A stretch of 64,000 nucleotides of DNA, taken from positions 1-64,000 of the forward strand of contig QQUF01000028.1 in the NCBI GenBank assembly GCA_008501735.1, in the 5' to 3' direction. This document shows positions 33,520 through 42,479 of the stretch, piece after piece. This stretch comes from Calditrichota bacterium. Lineage in GTDB: Bacteria; CLD3. Both the position numbers and the translations under genes were made by a program. Under the pieces are notes generated by a model. It saw nothing but the letters and a program-made list of their open reading frames with translations, made no database searches and had not been told where the DNA came from. Position 1 is the stretch's first letter. Each line of letters starts with the position of its first letter.

Positions 33520-35832
33520 ATGAAAAAATTACCTTTAATAGCTCTCTTAGCAATTTTTACAAGCTCTTTTGCAAAAGAAACTCTTGCTGAAAATTTCTTT
33601 GAAACAAACGGGACTAATCTTGAAAATGCCAATTTTTCAACGAAGAATAGTGATTTTGCAATAAATTTTGGCTCAAATTCAATCACTTTTCAAAAAAAAG
33701 AATCCGACCAAAGACTAATTTTAGAATTTTCAAACTCAAATAAAAACTCTAAAATTCAAGGCTTAGAAAAAAAATCAGAGGGATTTGCAAAAGTTGTTTA
33801 TTCCGAAATTTACAACGGAACTGATTTGTTCTACTACTTCAATGAAAACCAAAAACTTAAGTACGATTTCGTAATTAAACCTGGCTACGAACCGAGCCAA
33901 ATTCTTCTAAGCTACAACGGTGCGAGTTCCTTGGCTCTTTCTGAAAATGGAGACTTAGTTGTAAATTCTACTATCGGAAAAATTATTGAGCAAAAGCCTT
34001 ACACTTTTCAATTTGTTGATGGCGAAAGAGTAGAGATTGAGTCAAGTTTTAAAATCCTAAACCACAACACATTTTCATTTCAAATTGGAAAATATAACCA
34101 ATCGAAAACCCTCTACATTGATCCAGTCGTTGAGTTCTCAACTTTTCTTGGTGGGCTAGAAGATGAAAGAGGCTTTGGTGTAAAAATCGACCAAAGTGGT
34201 GAACCTTATACAATCGCAAAAACACAATCTTCAAATTACCCGACAACTTCTGGGGTTGTTGGAAATTCAATAAGTGGAGCTGCTGATGCTTGTGTTAGTA
34301 AATTAACTTCTGATGGAAGTTCTTTGATGTTTTCAACTTTCATTGGAGGAACTGACAACGACGAAGGTTACTCACTTGAGTTAGGTGCAAACGGTTCAAT
34401 TTGGATTACAGGTTACTCGACTTCTTCCGACTTTCCAACTTCTGCAAATGGATTCGATACAATTCAAAATGGCTCACAAGACATTTTTTTGACTCAACTT
34501 GACTCAACTTGCTCAAGCATAATTTTTTCGAGTTACTTAGGTGGAAGTTTTCAGGACATTGGTAGAGCAATGGAAATTGACGCTGAGAATAACGTTTTTT
34601 TAACTGGAATGACATTTTCACAAAATTTCCCTGTCACTGCTGGAGTCGTTGATGGAAGTTTGGCAGGAGGACACGATGTTTTTGTAACAAAAATTGATAC
34701 TACAATTCTTTTTGCAACTTATATCGGAGGCTCAATTGTTGAAAAAGGAAATGATATTGCTTACCAAGAATCAGACGACGAGATTTACCTAATTGGTGAA
34801 ACAGCATCAACTGACTTTCCAATTTCAGGAACTGCTTTTGGAGCATTTTTCAATGGTGGAACTCTAGATGCTTATGTCTTAAAACTTAGTGGAGATGGAA
34901 CAAACTTAGTTTACTCAACTTATTTAGGTGGTGCTTCTGATGATGTCGGAAACGGAATTACACTTGGTGAATTTGGAACAGCTTTCGTTTGTGGAAGTAC
35001 GAGGTCTCCTTTCTTCCCAACTACGATTGACGCATTTGACCAGACCCTAAATAACTCTGGCTCAACAACACCTGGAACTGACGCATTTATCTGCCAAATC
35101 AATGCTGATGCGAGTTATTTAATCTTTTCAACTTTCCTTGGAACTGACTCATCTGAATCGGCAAAAAATATAATTCTTGATGATGAGGGAGCAATTTGGG
35201 TTGGTGGAATTGCGAATGTAACTGAATTGGTTTCGCCAAATTTTTCAAAAGGAGGCAATGGAATTATGCACGGTAATACAGACCTTTTTGCAGGTAAAAT
35301 CAGCCCTGATGCAACAGATTTAATTTACTACGAGCTTTTTGGCGGACAAGATTTGGACGGAATTGATTTTGGAAACCCAATTGACCTTTTGAATGACTCT
35401 TTGTTTGTTTTTGGAACTGCTGAATCAATTGACTTTCCAACGACCCCAAATTCCTTTAGTCCAATGCACAACGGAGGTCACGGAGATTTGGTTTTGATAA
35501 AACTTGACGTTTCAGACTTACCAACTTCTGTAAAAGAAAGCAATTCAAATTTGCCAAAAGGTTTTTCTTTAGCACAAAATTATCCGAATCCGTTTAACCC
35601 CAAAACGACGATTAACTACGAACTGCCAATCAAAAATTCAAACTCAGCTAAATTAAGCATTTTCAATACTCTTGGCGAAACTGTTAGAGAATTTGCTTTG
35701 AGTCAAAAAAGCGGTTCTATTGCTTGGAACGGAACTGATAAATTTGGGAAACAAGTTTCAAGTGGAGTTTACTTTTACAAACTTCAAGCAGGTAAATTTT
35801 CTCAAACTCGCAAAATGTTACTTTTGAAATAA
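33520..35832 (+). CDS. Secreted SBBP-repeat beta-propeller protein with type IX sorting domain
   Basis: A 770-residue exported protein. The signal peptide is MKKLPLIALLAIFTSSFA. Residues about 25-200 resemble the DUF7948-type domain that precedes SBBP repeats (NGTDLFYYFNENQKLKYDFVIKPG, LYIDPVVEFSTFLGG). Seven repeats follow, each with the pattern GG-x-D-x-G...(I/V)-x-G-x-T-x-S-x-(D/N)FP, consistent with a seven-bladed propeller. The C-terminal 85 residues are a type IX secretion sorting domain (LAQNYPNPFNPKTTINYELP ... SGVYFYKLQAGKFSQTRKML). It should be exported through the outer membrane and released or anchored at the surface. A terminator follows directly, so it is transcribed alone. Confidence 0.9.
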   Translation: MKKLPLIALLAIFTSSFAKETLAENFFETNGTNLENANFSTKNSDFAINFGSNSITFQKKESDQRLILEFSNSNKNSKIQGLEKKSEGFAKVVYSEIYNGTDLFYYFNENQKLKYDFVIKPGYEPSQILLSYNGASSLALSENGDLVVNSTIGKIIEQKPYTFQFVDGERVEIESSFKILNHNTFSFQIGKYNQSKTLYIDPVVEFSTFLGGLEDERGFGVKIDQSGEPYTIAKTQSSNYPTTSGVVGNSISGAADACVSKLTSDGSSLMFSTFIGGTDNDEGYSLELGANGSIWITGYSTSSDFPTSANGFDTIQNGSQDIFLTQLDSTCSSIIFSSYLGGSFQDIGRAMEIDAENNVFLTGMTFSQNFPVTAGVVDGSLAGGHDVFVTKIDTTILFATYIGGSIVEKGNDIAYQESDDEIYLIGETASTDFPISGTAFGAFFNGGTLDAYVLKLSGDGTNLVYSTYLGGASDDVGNGITLGEFGTAFVCGSTRSPFFPTTIDAFDQTLNNSGSTTPGTDAFICQINADASYLIFSTFLGTDSSESAKNIILDDEGAIWVGGIANVTELVSPNFSKGGNGIMHGNTDLFAGKISPDATDLIYYELFGGQDLDGIDFGNPIDLLNDSLFVFGTAESIDFPTTPNSFSPMHNGGHGDLVLIKLDVSDLPTSVKESNSNLPKGFSLAQNYPNPFNPKTTINYELPIKNSNSAKLSIFNTLGETVREFALSQKSGSIAWNGTDKFGKQVSSGVYFYKLQAGKFSQTRKMLLLK

Positions 35833-35855
35833 AACTTAACTTCCGATAATTTTTA

Positions 35856-35887
35856 AGCCGAAACAATTTTAGTTTCGGCTTTTTTTT
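35856..35887 (+). terminator. Rho-independent terminator
   Basis: A nine-base stem AGCCGAAAC (35856-35864) and GTTTCGGCT (35872-35880) with a seven-base loop is followed by seven further T. It ends the SBBP gene. Confidence 0.9.
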
Positions 35888-35947
35888 ACATTAAATTCTG
35901 CTTTGAATTTTCCCACGAGAAATAAAAAATAAATTAGGTTTCAAATT

Positions 35948-36631
35948 ATGCTTGTTTCAGTTCATCAACCACAATTTTTCCCTTGGCTCGGATACTTTGA
36001 TAAGATTAATAAAGCTGATATTTTTGTAATTTTGGATAATGTTCAGTACAAAAAAAATGAATGGCAAAACCGTAACAAAATTAAAACTCAAAATGGTTCG
36101 CAGTGGCTGACAGTTCCTGTGAACTACAAATTCCCACAAAAGATGAACGAAGTTACGCTTGACAAAAAGTCAAAATGGCAAAACAAACACTTAAACGGCA
36201 TAAAAACGAACTATTCGAAAACTCCGTATTTTGCAGATTACTTTGAAGTTGTTGAAAAGATTTATTCTGAATCTTCAAACTCAATCGCAGAGTTTAACAC
36301 TTTTTTAGTTAAAGAAATTTGTGGAATTCTTGGAATCCAAACTCCGATTCACATCGCCTCAGAATTAGGCGAATTTACAGAAAGCCCTGATGAAAGACTT
36401 ATCGAAATCTGCCAACATTTTGGGAGCAAAAAATATCTCGCAGGAAGTGGAGGCAAAGGTTATATGAATTTGGAGAAATTCTCAAATTCTGAAATCGAAG
36501 TCATTTTTCAAAGCTACACTCACCCAACTTACCCACAACTTTTTGGAGATTTTTTAAATGGAGTGTGTATTTTGGATTTAATTTTTAATTGTGGGAAAGA
36601 AAGTCTAAAAATTCTTTCTGAAACAAAGTAA
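35948..36631 (+). CDS. WbqC-like family protein
   Basis: A 227-residue protein beginning MLVSVHQPQFFPWLGYFDKI, followed by ADIFVILDNVQYKKNEWQNRNKIK; these are the hallmark blocks of the WbqC family. FGSKKYLAGSGGKGYM and YTHPTYPQLFGDF complete the pattern. The family is found near O-antigen and surface-sugar genes and is thought to help make modified sugars, but no reaction is firmly established. The gene stands between two secreted-protein genes, away from the polysaccharide locus at 1930-10443. No signal peptide, so it is cytoplasmic. Confidence 0.88.
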   Translation: MLVSVHQPQFFPWLGYFDKINKADIFVILDNVQYKKNEWQNRNKIKTQNGSQWLTVPVNYKFPQKMNEVTLDKKSKWQNKHLNGIKTNYSKTPYFADYFEVVEKIYSESSNSIAEFNTFLVKEICGILGIQTPIHIASELGEFTESPDERLIEICQHFGSKKYLAGSGGKGYMNLEKFSNSEIEVIFQSYTHPTYPQLFGDFLNGVCILDLIFNCGKESLKILSETK

Positions 36632-36679
36632 AAACCTAATCGTTAAGAGACTTTGCACAAAATCTCAAAAGGTCAGAAA

Positions 36680-38611
36680 ATGTTTACTAAAAAATTTCTT
36701 ACTCTTTTCTTAATCACTTCAAGCATTTCAATTGCTGTTGGTGATGACTACTTAATCTCAACTCTTTCTCCAAAAAAAGAAGACGATTTTAAATCCGATT
36801 ATTTTTCGCTTTCAGACTCTGCGACTTTAAAAATTCAAGGAACTGGGAGAACCAGAAGCGATAAATTAATTTTTTACGGTTGGATTTTCAACAGAGATTC
36901 AAAAAAATTATCTTGGATTATGAACGAAAAGAATCGTTCCTCAAAACTCCGAAACAACACTTTTAAATACGAAGAAACTATAAAATTTCCGCCAGGTAAC
37001 TACAAAGTCTGCTTTAATACCTTTGGTAAATATTCTTACTGGGTTGATCCAAACGACTTTGACTTCAGTTACAATTTTAAGTTTAATAAACACGACCACG
37101 GCGATTTCGACTTTGACGGAAAAAGTATGGAAGAAATTGAGGAACACTTTGAGGACCTTGAAGAAAAACTCGAGGAAATGAATGAGAATCTCGAAGAAAT
37201 TGAGGAAAATTTTGACGAAGATAAATTCAACAATGAAAATGATGACCTGAGTAATATTTGGAAAATTGACGACTACCTCGAAAGCATCATTCACAAACTA
37301 AAAGGTCTCAAAGAAGACATCATTGAAGAAAAAAAGTATCGAAAAAAATACCACAACGATTACCAGATTTCTGTTTCGATTGACGAAGAATTTGAAGACT
37401 TAGTTGTTGACCATTACGATTTCAAACCTAAAGATTTTACTTTTGTGAACTTCACTCAAGTCGGCAACAATGCTCGTTTAGAAAAGGGTTTTACAGTAAA
37501 AGAACCAACTCAACTTAATATTTATGCTATCGGTGAGATTTTGCAAGACGTGAGAGCTGATTTTGCTTGGATTGTAAATTATGATACAAGAGATTACGTT
37601 TGGCAAATGAAAAAATCGACAACAACACCTTTCGGAGGCTCAAGTAAAAACAGAGGCTTCAAAGGTTTCATCTCACTTCCAAAAGGAAATTATGTAGCTT
37701 ATTTTTCTTCCGACGATTCACACTCAACAGACAGTTGGAACACAAATCCTCCTTATGACACTGACAATTGGGGAATTACGATTTCAGTAAAATCTGAAAA
37801 GAAAGATTTGATTTCAGATTTTAATATAAATCAGAAGAAGCCAATCCTTGACATTACAAAAGTCGGCGACGATGAATTCATCACTCGCGGATTTTCTTTG
37901 AAAAAACCGACTGAACTTTGGATTTACGCAATCGGAGAAATCTCTTACGGTGAACACGATTTTGCTTACATACAAAGAGCTGACATTCGTGAAACAGTTT
38001 GGAAAATGAAAAAATCAAACACAGTTTCTGCAGGTGGTGCTGACAAAAACCGAATTTTTGACGGACTCATCGCTCTTGACAAAGGTGATTACTTAGTAAA
38101 TTATGTTTCAGACGGTTCGCATTCTTACGGAAATGGTTGGAATGATACTCAGCCAAGTGACCCAACTTCTTGGGGAATAAAAATCTACACAGTCGGCGAA
38201 ATAGAAGAAGATTCTGACATTGAGATTTTCTCAGAATATGAACCAGCAAATACAATAGCACGAATAACTAAAGTCCGAGATGATGCTTACGTTCAGACAG
38301 AATTTATTGTAAAAGAAGAAACTTCCGTCAGAGTTTATGCAATTGGTGAAGGGCAAAGTGGCGAAATGTACGATTACGGTTGGATTGAAAATGCAAATGG
38401 ACTTCGTATTTGGTCAATGGAATACAAAGAAACAAGTTGGGCTGGTGGAGCAAGAAAAAATCGTTCCATCAACGAAACAATTACTTTACCTGCAGGTTCA
38501 TACACTTTATTTTACAAATCTGACGACAGTCATTCTTACCGAGATTGGAATGCTTCACCTCCAGATGACCCAAATTCTTGGGGAATAAGTGTAGCTTCTA
38601 TGAAAAAATAA
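36680..38611 (+). CDS. Secreted protein built from four copies of an unfamiliar beta-rich repeat
   Basis: A 643-residue exported protein (signal peptide KKFLTLFLITSSISIAVG). The ATG at 36680 has AAAGG upstream and is preferred to a TTG 27 bases earlier. Three well-conserved repeats of about 120 residues (coded at about 37430-37800, 37840-38190 and 38260-38600) each contain (I/V)YAIGE, a W-x-M-x-x-(S/E) strand, GG(A/S)xKNR and a closing SDDSHSxxxWNxxPPxDPxxWGI block. A degenerate fourth copy lies at the N-terminus and is followed by a highly acidic coiled coil (MEEIEEHFEDLEEKLEEMNE). There is no type IX tail. The repeat looks like a beta-sandwich but I cannot name it. Confidence 0.78.
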   Translation: MFTKKFLTLFLITSSISIAVGDDYLISTLSPKKEDDFKSDYFSLSDSATLKIQGTGRTRSDKLIFYGWIFNRDSKKLSWIMNEKNRSSKLRNNTFKYEETIKFPPGNYKVCFNTFGKYSYWVDPNDFDFSYNFKFNKHDHGDFDFDGKSMEEIEEHFEDLEEKLEEMNENLEEIEENFDEDKFNNENDDLSNIWKIDDYLESIIHKLKGLKEDIIEEKKYRKKYHNDYQISVSIDEEFEDLVVDHYDFKPKDFTFVNFTQVGNNARLEKGFTVKEPTQLNIYAIGEILQDVRADFAWIVNYDTRDYVWQMKKSTTTPFGGSSKNRGFKGFISLPKGNYVAYFSSDDSHSTDSWNTNPPYDTDNWGITISVKSEKKDLISDFNINQKKPILDITKVGDDEFITRGFSLKKPTELWIYAIGEISYGEHDFAYIQRADIRETVWKMKKSNTVSAGGADKNRIFDGLIALDKGDYLVNYVSDGSHSYGNGWNDTQPSDPTSWGIKIYTVGEIEEDSDIEIFSEYEPANTIARITKVRDDAYVQTEFIVKEETSVRVYAIGEGQSGEMYDYGWIENANGLRIWSMEYKETSWAGGARKNRSINETITLPAGSYTLFYKSDDSHSYRDWNASPPDDPNSWGISVASMKK

Positions 38612-38630
38612 TTTGGCACTCAAATTGCCA
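38612..38630 (+). promoter_or_regulatory. Sigma-54-type -24/-12 promoter (consensus match)
   Basis: TGGCAC at 38614-38619 and TTGC at 38625-38628 give GG and GC ten bases apart, matching the sigma-54 consensus TGGCAC-N5-TTGC. It lies just after the stop of the repeat-protein gene and reads towards the 38859 gene, about 230 bases away. Confidence 0.5.
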
Positions 38631-38655
38631 CAAGATTTATGATTTTAAATTTTTT

Positions 38656-38683
38656 GTATAGACGCATTTAAATGCGTCTATAC
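38656..38683. repeat. 28-base perfect palindrome
   Basis: GTATAGACGCATTT (38656-38669) is followed immediately by its exact complement (38670-38683). It could terminate transcription from the repeat-protein gene or be a dispersed REP-like element; its AGACG/CGTCT arms are shared with the hairpin at 11540-11565. Confidence 0.8.
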
Positions 38684-38723
38684 TACAATCCAAATTATAA
38701 AAACTGTTAAAATATTGTCAGAT

Positions 38724-38747
38724 GATATTTCGTCTTGTTGAAATATC
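38724..38747. promoter_or_regulatory. Inverted repeat, candidate activator (enhancer) site
   Basis: GATATTTC (38724-38731) and GAAATATC (38740-38747) form a perfect 8-base inverted repeat with an 8-base spacer. Its centre lies about 75 bases upstream of the second sigma-54-like promoter, the usual distance for a bacterial enhancer-binding protein site. Binding is inference. Confidence 0.45.
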
Positions 38748-38801
38748 GCCACTTGACTTCTTCAAAACCCTTCCTCAAGCACTTTAAACGATACTTTCAG
38801 T

Positions 38802-38818
38802 TTGGCACTACCTTTGAA
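38802..38818 (+). promoter_or_regulatory. Sigma-54-like promoter of the 38859 gene (one-base deviation)
   Basis: TGGCAC (38803-38808), five bases, then TTGA (38814-38817): the -24 element is perfect, and the -12 GC is GA. The predicted start of transcription near 38828 gives a 30-base leader with CAGGAG ahead of the ATG at 38859. Confidence 0.45.
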
Positions 38819-38858
38819 TCTCCTTAAGTAAACAATTTTACTCAAACAGGAGATAGAA

Positions 38859-40658
38859 ATGAAAAATTCTAAAAAAATTTTGATGAATTCTCTTTCGGGA
38901 GCACTCGTTTTATTTGCAAGTTTAGCAAACGGTCAAGCGGTTACTTTTGACTTAAATAATCTTTTTGCAAATCCCTCTTGCGGACCTTTGATGTTCGAGG
39001 ATTTTTTAGGTGTAATTAACACTCAATGTAATTTTCCAAATCCAGCACCTGCAAACGGTTGTCCATTTTATGCTTTTGAAAATTTTGGCTGGCAAGATGG
39101 ACTCGGACCTGGAGGAGAAGCAGCAACAACCGCTCCTGCAACCGTCGAAGAACTCGCTGTTCTTGGTGGAGTTGGAGGAGTTACACTAAGAGTTGACGAT
39201 TTGGAACTCGTTGCTTTCAACTCTGACCTTGCACCAATCCCAGCAAATTATAATGTAGGAAACCTCGGAAACTTCGGAGACACAAGAATTTATGAAAATG
39301 GCAATGCCCAAATAATTGATAACGGAGTTACGGTTTTAGATGTAACTGATGTGATGTTTGATTTATCAGTTGGTTATCCTGCTCCTTATGGAAACGGAAC
39401 TTTTTCAAGTGCTTTTGGAATCGGAACAATTAACGCAGCAGGAAGTAATGCTGCTTGGGTTGCTGAACTTGACCCGAACAACACAGGAACCGTAACTTTT
39501 ACTTTTACTTCTGTTAGCCAAACTGCAATCGTTTTTCCTGATTTAGATTGTAATAATTGGTACGGTTACTACGACGCAACTGTAAAAGTTGAAAACAACG
39601 ACATTGTTCGTCAAGCCTTCGGTGCAAATATTGATAATGGAAACGAATCTGTTACTTTTCCAACAATCGGAATTGATTTTAATTTTTCTTCAGCAACGCA
39701 AGGTGGCGGAGGCGGAAGCAACAACAAACTTTCTGTTCTCCAAGTTGGAACAAATCCTGATGGAGAATTACCAGCAGGAATTAACAATGTGATTGGTCAA
39801 AAATATTGGCACTTTGGAACTTCTTTGAGTGCATTTTCTACTGAAGTAATTTTTGATTTAAGTTTTGCAGGACAAATTAACGACCCAACAAATCTTAGAA
39901 TTATCAGAAGACCAGAAGGCGGAGATTGGGAAATGTATTTGGATTTTGATTTGATTAACGGCGATTCGCAAATGCGTGCAAACAATGTTAGTGAGTTCAG
40001 TGATTGGACAATTGGTTCTGTCGGAGATGACCCTTTGGCTGTTGAGTTAACTTCTTTCCGAGCATTGCAAGTTGAAAAATCTGTCCAGTTAAATTGGCAA
40101 ACTCAATCTGAAAAAGATAACAAAGGTTTCATCGTTCAAAGAGCAACGCAAAATGGAGACTTCGTCAAAATTGCAAGTTACGAATCTCACTCCGAATTAA
40201 TTGGTCAAGGAAACACTTCAAGTTCTACAAATTATTCTTTCACTGATACACAAGTTGAGTTTGGGAAAACTTACCTTTACCAAGTCGTTGACGTTGATTT
40301 TAATGGAATCAAAACTGAAAGTGAAGTTATCGAAATCACTTTAAATGCTGACCAACTTGGAAATTCAGGCGAGAAAGTTCGTTACGAATTAGCACAAAAT
40401 TTCCCGAACCCTTTTAACCCAACAACAACAATCAACTTTACAATTACCAAAAGCTCAAAAGTTGACTTGGAAATTTTTGACTTGAAAGGGAATTTCGTAA
40501 AATCAGTTGCTTCGGAAGTTTACGGAGTTGGCGAACAAAATGCAGTTTGGGACGGAACAGATACAAATGGGAACTTAGTCAGTAGTGGAATTTATTTCTA
40601 TAAACTCACAACTTCCACAGGTTTTACAGACATCAAAAAAATGACTTTTCTCAAATAA
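38859..40658 (+). CDS. Secreted protein with FnIII-like module and type IX sorting domain
   Basis: A 599-residue exported protein (signal peptide LMNSLSGALVLFASLANGQA). The first 380 residues are Gly/Asn/Ala-rich and beta-like, with several cysteines (NPSCGPLMF, NTQCNFPNP, NGCPFYAF, LDCNNWYGYYD); I do not recognise this part. A fibronectin-III-like module follows (PLAVELTSFRALQVEKSVQLNW to TYLYQVVDVDFNGIKTESEVI). The C-terminal 85 residues are a type IX sorting domain (LAQNFPNPFNPTTTINFTI ... SGIYFYKLTTSTGFTDIKKM). It has a good AGGAG site and possible sigma-54 promoters upstream, so expression may be conditional. Confidence 0.86.
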   Translation: MKNSKKILMNSLSGALVLFASLANGQAVTFDLNNLFANPSCGPLMFEDFLGVINTQCNFPNPAPANGCPFYAFENFGWQDGLGPGGEAATTAPATVEELAVLGGVGGVTLRVDDLELVAFNSDLAPIPANYNVGNLGNFGDTRIYENGNAQIIDNGVTVLDVTDVMFDLSVGYPAPYGNGTFSSAFGIGTINAAGSNAAWVAELDPNNTGTVTFTFTSVSQTAIVFPDLDCNNWYGYYDATVKVENNDIVRQAFGANIDNGNESVTFPTIGIDFNFSSATQGGGGGSNNKLSVLQVGTNPDGELPAGINNVIGQKYWHFGTSLSAFSTEVIFDLSFAGQINDPTNLRIIRRPEGGDWEMYLDFDLINGDSQMRANNVSEFSDWTIGSVGDDPLAVELTSFRALQVEKSVQLNWQTQSEKDNKGFIVQRATQNGDFVKIASYESHSELIGQGNTSSSTNYSFTDTQVEFGKTYLYQVVDVDFNGIKTESEVIEITLNADQLGNSGEKVRYELAQNFPNPFNPTTTINFTITKSSKVDLEIFDLKGNFVKSVASEVYGVGEQNAVWDGTDTNGNLVSSGIYFYKLTTSTGFTDIKKMTFLK

Positions 40659-40682
40659 TTTCTTTACTACACACTCGACTTT

Positions 40683-40720
40683 AAAGGGCAAAGGAATCAA
40701 AATTTCCTTTGCCCTTTTTT
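40683..40720 (+). terminator. Rho-independent terminator
   Basis: A 14-base stem, AAAGGGCAAAGGAA (40683-40696) and its complement (40704-40717), with loop TCAAAAT, runs into six T (40715-40720). It terminates the 38859 gene. Confidence 0.92.
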
Positions 40721-40811
40721 ATTTTATCTTTTCAAATAAAATTATTTGGAAACTTTTTTAAGTTTTGAGTTGTTAAAGATTAAACGTAAAAACAAAACCT
40801 GAGAAAAAACT

Positions 40812-42377
40812 ATGCGACAAATCTTGCTAATTACCGCAATCCTTATTATTCATTATTCATTAATCATTAGTCATTGTAACGCTCAGTGGAGTACAACACC
40901 TGACACAGCAATTTATTTGGGTCAAGGAGATCCTGTTGGATTAATAAAAGACGGAAAAGGTGGTGCTTACTTAGGTTATTATTCCGGAGACCTTGTAGTA
41001 AACCGAGTTGATAAGTTCGGTTACTTGCAGTGGAATCCGCCAATTTCAGCAGTGAAACAATCAGTTCCTCCTTATTGGCAATATGAAGGTTCAATAGCTT
41101 CCGGTGATGATGGTAGCATTTTTGCAGCAACAACAGAAGTGCTTCCCGTTACTCAGTTTGATTGGGAAGAGAGAGTTTGGGTAAATAAATTGGATTCAAC
41201 AGGAACAAAGTTATGGGGAAACAATGGAGTTAGAGTCAGTCTTGATAATTTAGACAATAGAATCCCCAGAATAATTTCAGACCAAAACGGTGGTTGTTAC
41301 GTTACCTACAAACAAGGGACAAGCATTTACATTCAACACTTTGATTCACTTGGAACAAGGTTGTTTGGAAACTCCTCACTTCAACTAAATACAATTCCTT
41401 CAAACACATCAACTGATTTAGATTTGATAAAAACAAGTGATGGTTGTATTGTTTTGACAGGTTTGGGTTACAGCAGAATAGATTCAAGTGGTTTAGTTTG
41501 GTTTACTAATGTTCCGAGTGGTTCACAATTTGGTTTGGGAGTAATTGGAGCGACAAGTGATGGAAATGATGGAGTTGTTAGTCTTGGACAAGGTTATGAA
41601 CCATCTACAAATCAATTACAAGCAATTTGTACAAGAATAGACTCAAGTGGTAATTTTGTTTGGAATAATGGATACACTATTCTTGATAGTATTTTACTTG
41701 CTGGTGGAGGGGAAATAGAGACTTGGAAAAAAATTCAGAGAACATTTGAAAATGAGTTTTTAAATTATTGGACTTTTGTTTTCTTAGATACAATTACAAA
41801 TACTCTCACTTACAATTTCAATATTCGAAATGTAAATAATGTTGGTAATACAATTGGTAATACTTATGCACCTTTATCAAATCCATCAGAAAAAACTGCA
41901 TTAACTATTTCTAAAAGTAATAATGACTTAAATATCTTTGTTTGGGGTGATACGAGTGGTGGTTATGTTCAAAAATTAGATTTGTTAGGAACACAACTTT
42001 GGGGAAGTAATGGAGCTAAAATTACTAATAATTTTGGAGTTGCTGAAGTAGTTTCCGACTCACGAGGCGGAGCAATTTTATTTTGGCAAGAAGGTGGAAG
42101 TACAGGTAAAATTTGGTTACAACAGATTAGTCGTCACGGAAATCTTGGAGAAGTTCTGAATGGTTATGGAGATTTAAATGAAGATGGAGTTGTTGATACT
42201 TTAGATTCACAAATCATTTTAAACTCTGTTGTGGGAACAGATACTTTAACCCAAAATCAATTTGAAGTTGGAGATGTTGACGGAGATGGAAAAGTAAAAG
42301 TAAATGATGCAAGTTTGATTTTACAAAAAGTGAAAGGTTTGATTAAAGAATTTCCAATTCACAAGTTGGAAGAGTAA
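40812..42377 (+). CDS. Secreted propeller-like protein with a C-terminal dockerin-like domain
   Basis: A 521-residue protein with a signal peptide (ILIIHYSLIISHCNAQ). The central 400 residues contain repeated DKxGxLQWN / DSSGxxxWxN / LDLLGTQLWGSNGAKI units of the kind that form beta-propellers. The C-terminus has two EF-hand-like calcium loops, DLNEDGVVDTLDSQIILNSV and DVDGDGKVKVNDASLILQKV, spaced like the two halves of a type I dockerin. There is no type IX NYPNPFNP tail, unlike its neighbours. No good ribosome site is visible. The dockerin may mediate attachment to a cohesin-bearing partner outside the window, or act only as a calcium-stabilised cap. Confidence 0.8.
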   Translation: MRQILLITAILIIHYSLIISHCNAQWSTTPDTAIYLGQGDPVGLIKDGKGGAYLGYYSGDLVVNRVDKFGYLQWNPPISAVKQSVPPYWQYEGSIASGDDGSIFAATTEVLPVTQFDWEERVWVNKLDSTGTKLWGNNGVRVSLDNLDNRIPRIISDQNGGCYVTYKQGTSIYIQHFDSLGTRLFGNSSLQLNTIPSNTSTDLDLIKTSDGCIVLTGLGYSRIDSSGLVWFTNVPSGSQFGLGVIGATSDGNDGVVSLGQGYEPSTNQLQAICTRIDSSGNFVWNNGYTILDSILLAGGGEIETWKKIQRTFENEFLNYWTFVFLDTITNTLTYNFNIRNVNNVGNTIGNTYAPLSNPSEKTALTISKSNNDLNIFVWGDTSGGYVQKLDLLGTQLWGSNGAKITNNFGVAEVVSDSRGGAILFWQEGGSTGKIWLQQISRHGNLGEVLNGYGDLNEDGVVDTLDSQIILNSVVGTDTLTQNQFEVGDVDGDGKVKVNDASLILQKVKGLIKEFPIHKLEE

Positions 42378-42479
42378 GATTTAATTTTTACTTAAAAGAT
42401 TCTAATTGAACGGCAAAGAGTAAGTCATTAAATTCCGCTAAAATTTTTTAGTAGAAAAACAAAAAAGGAAAACCATAAG

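Noticed and set aside
39805-39825. TTGGCACTTTGG resembling a sigma-54 -24 element
   Set aside because: It lies inside the coding region of the 38859 gene and lacks the -12 GC.
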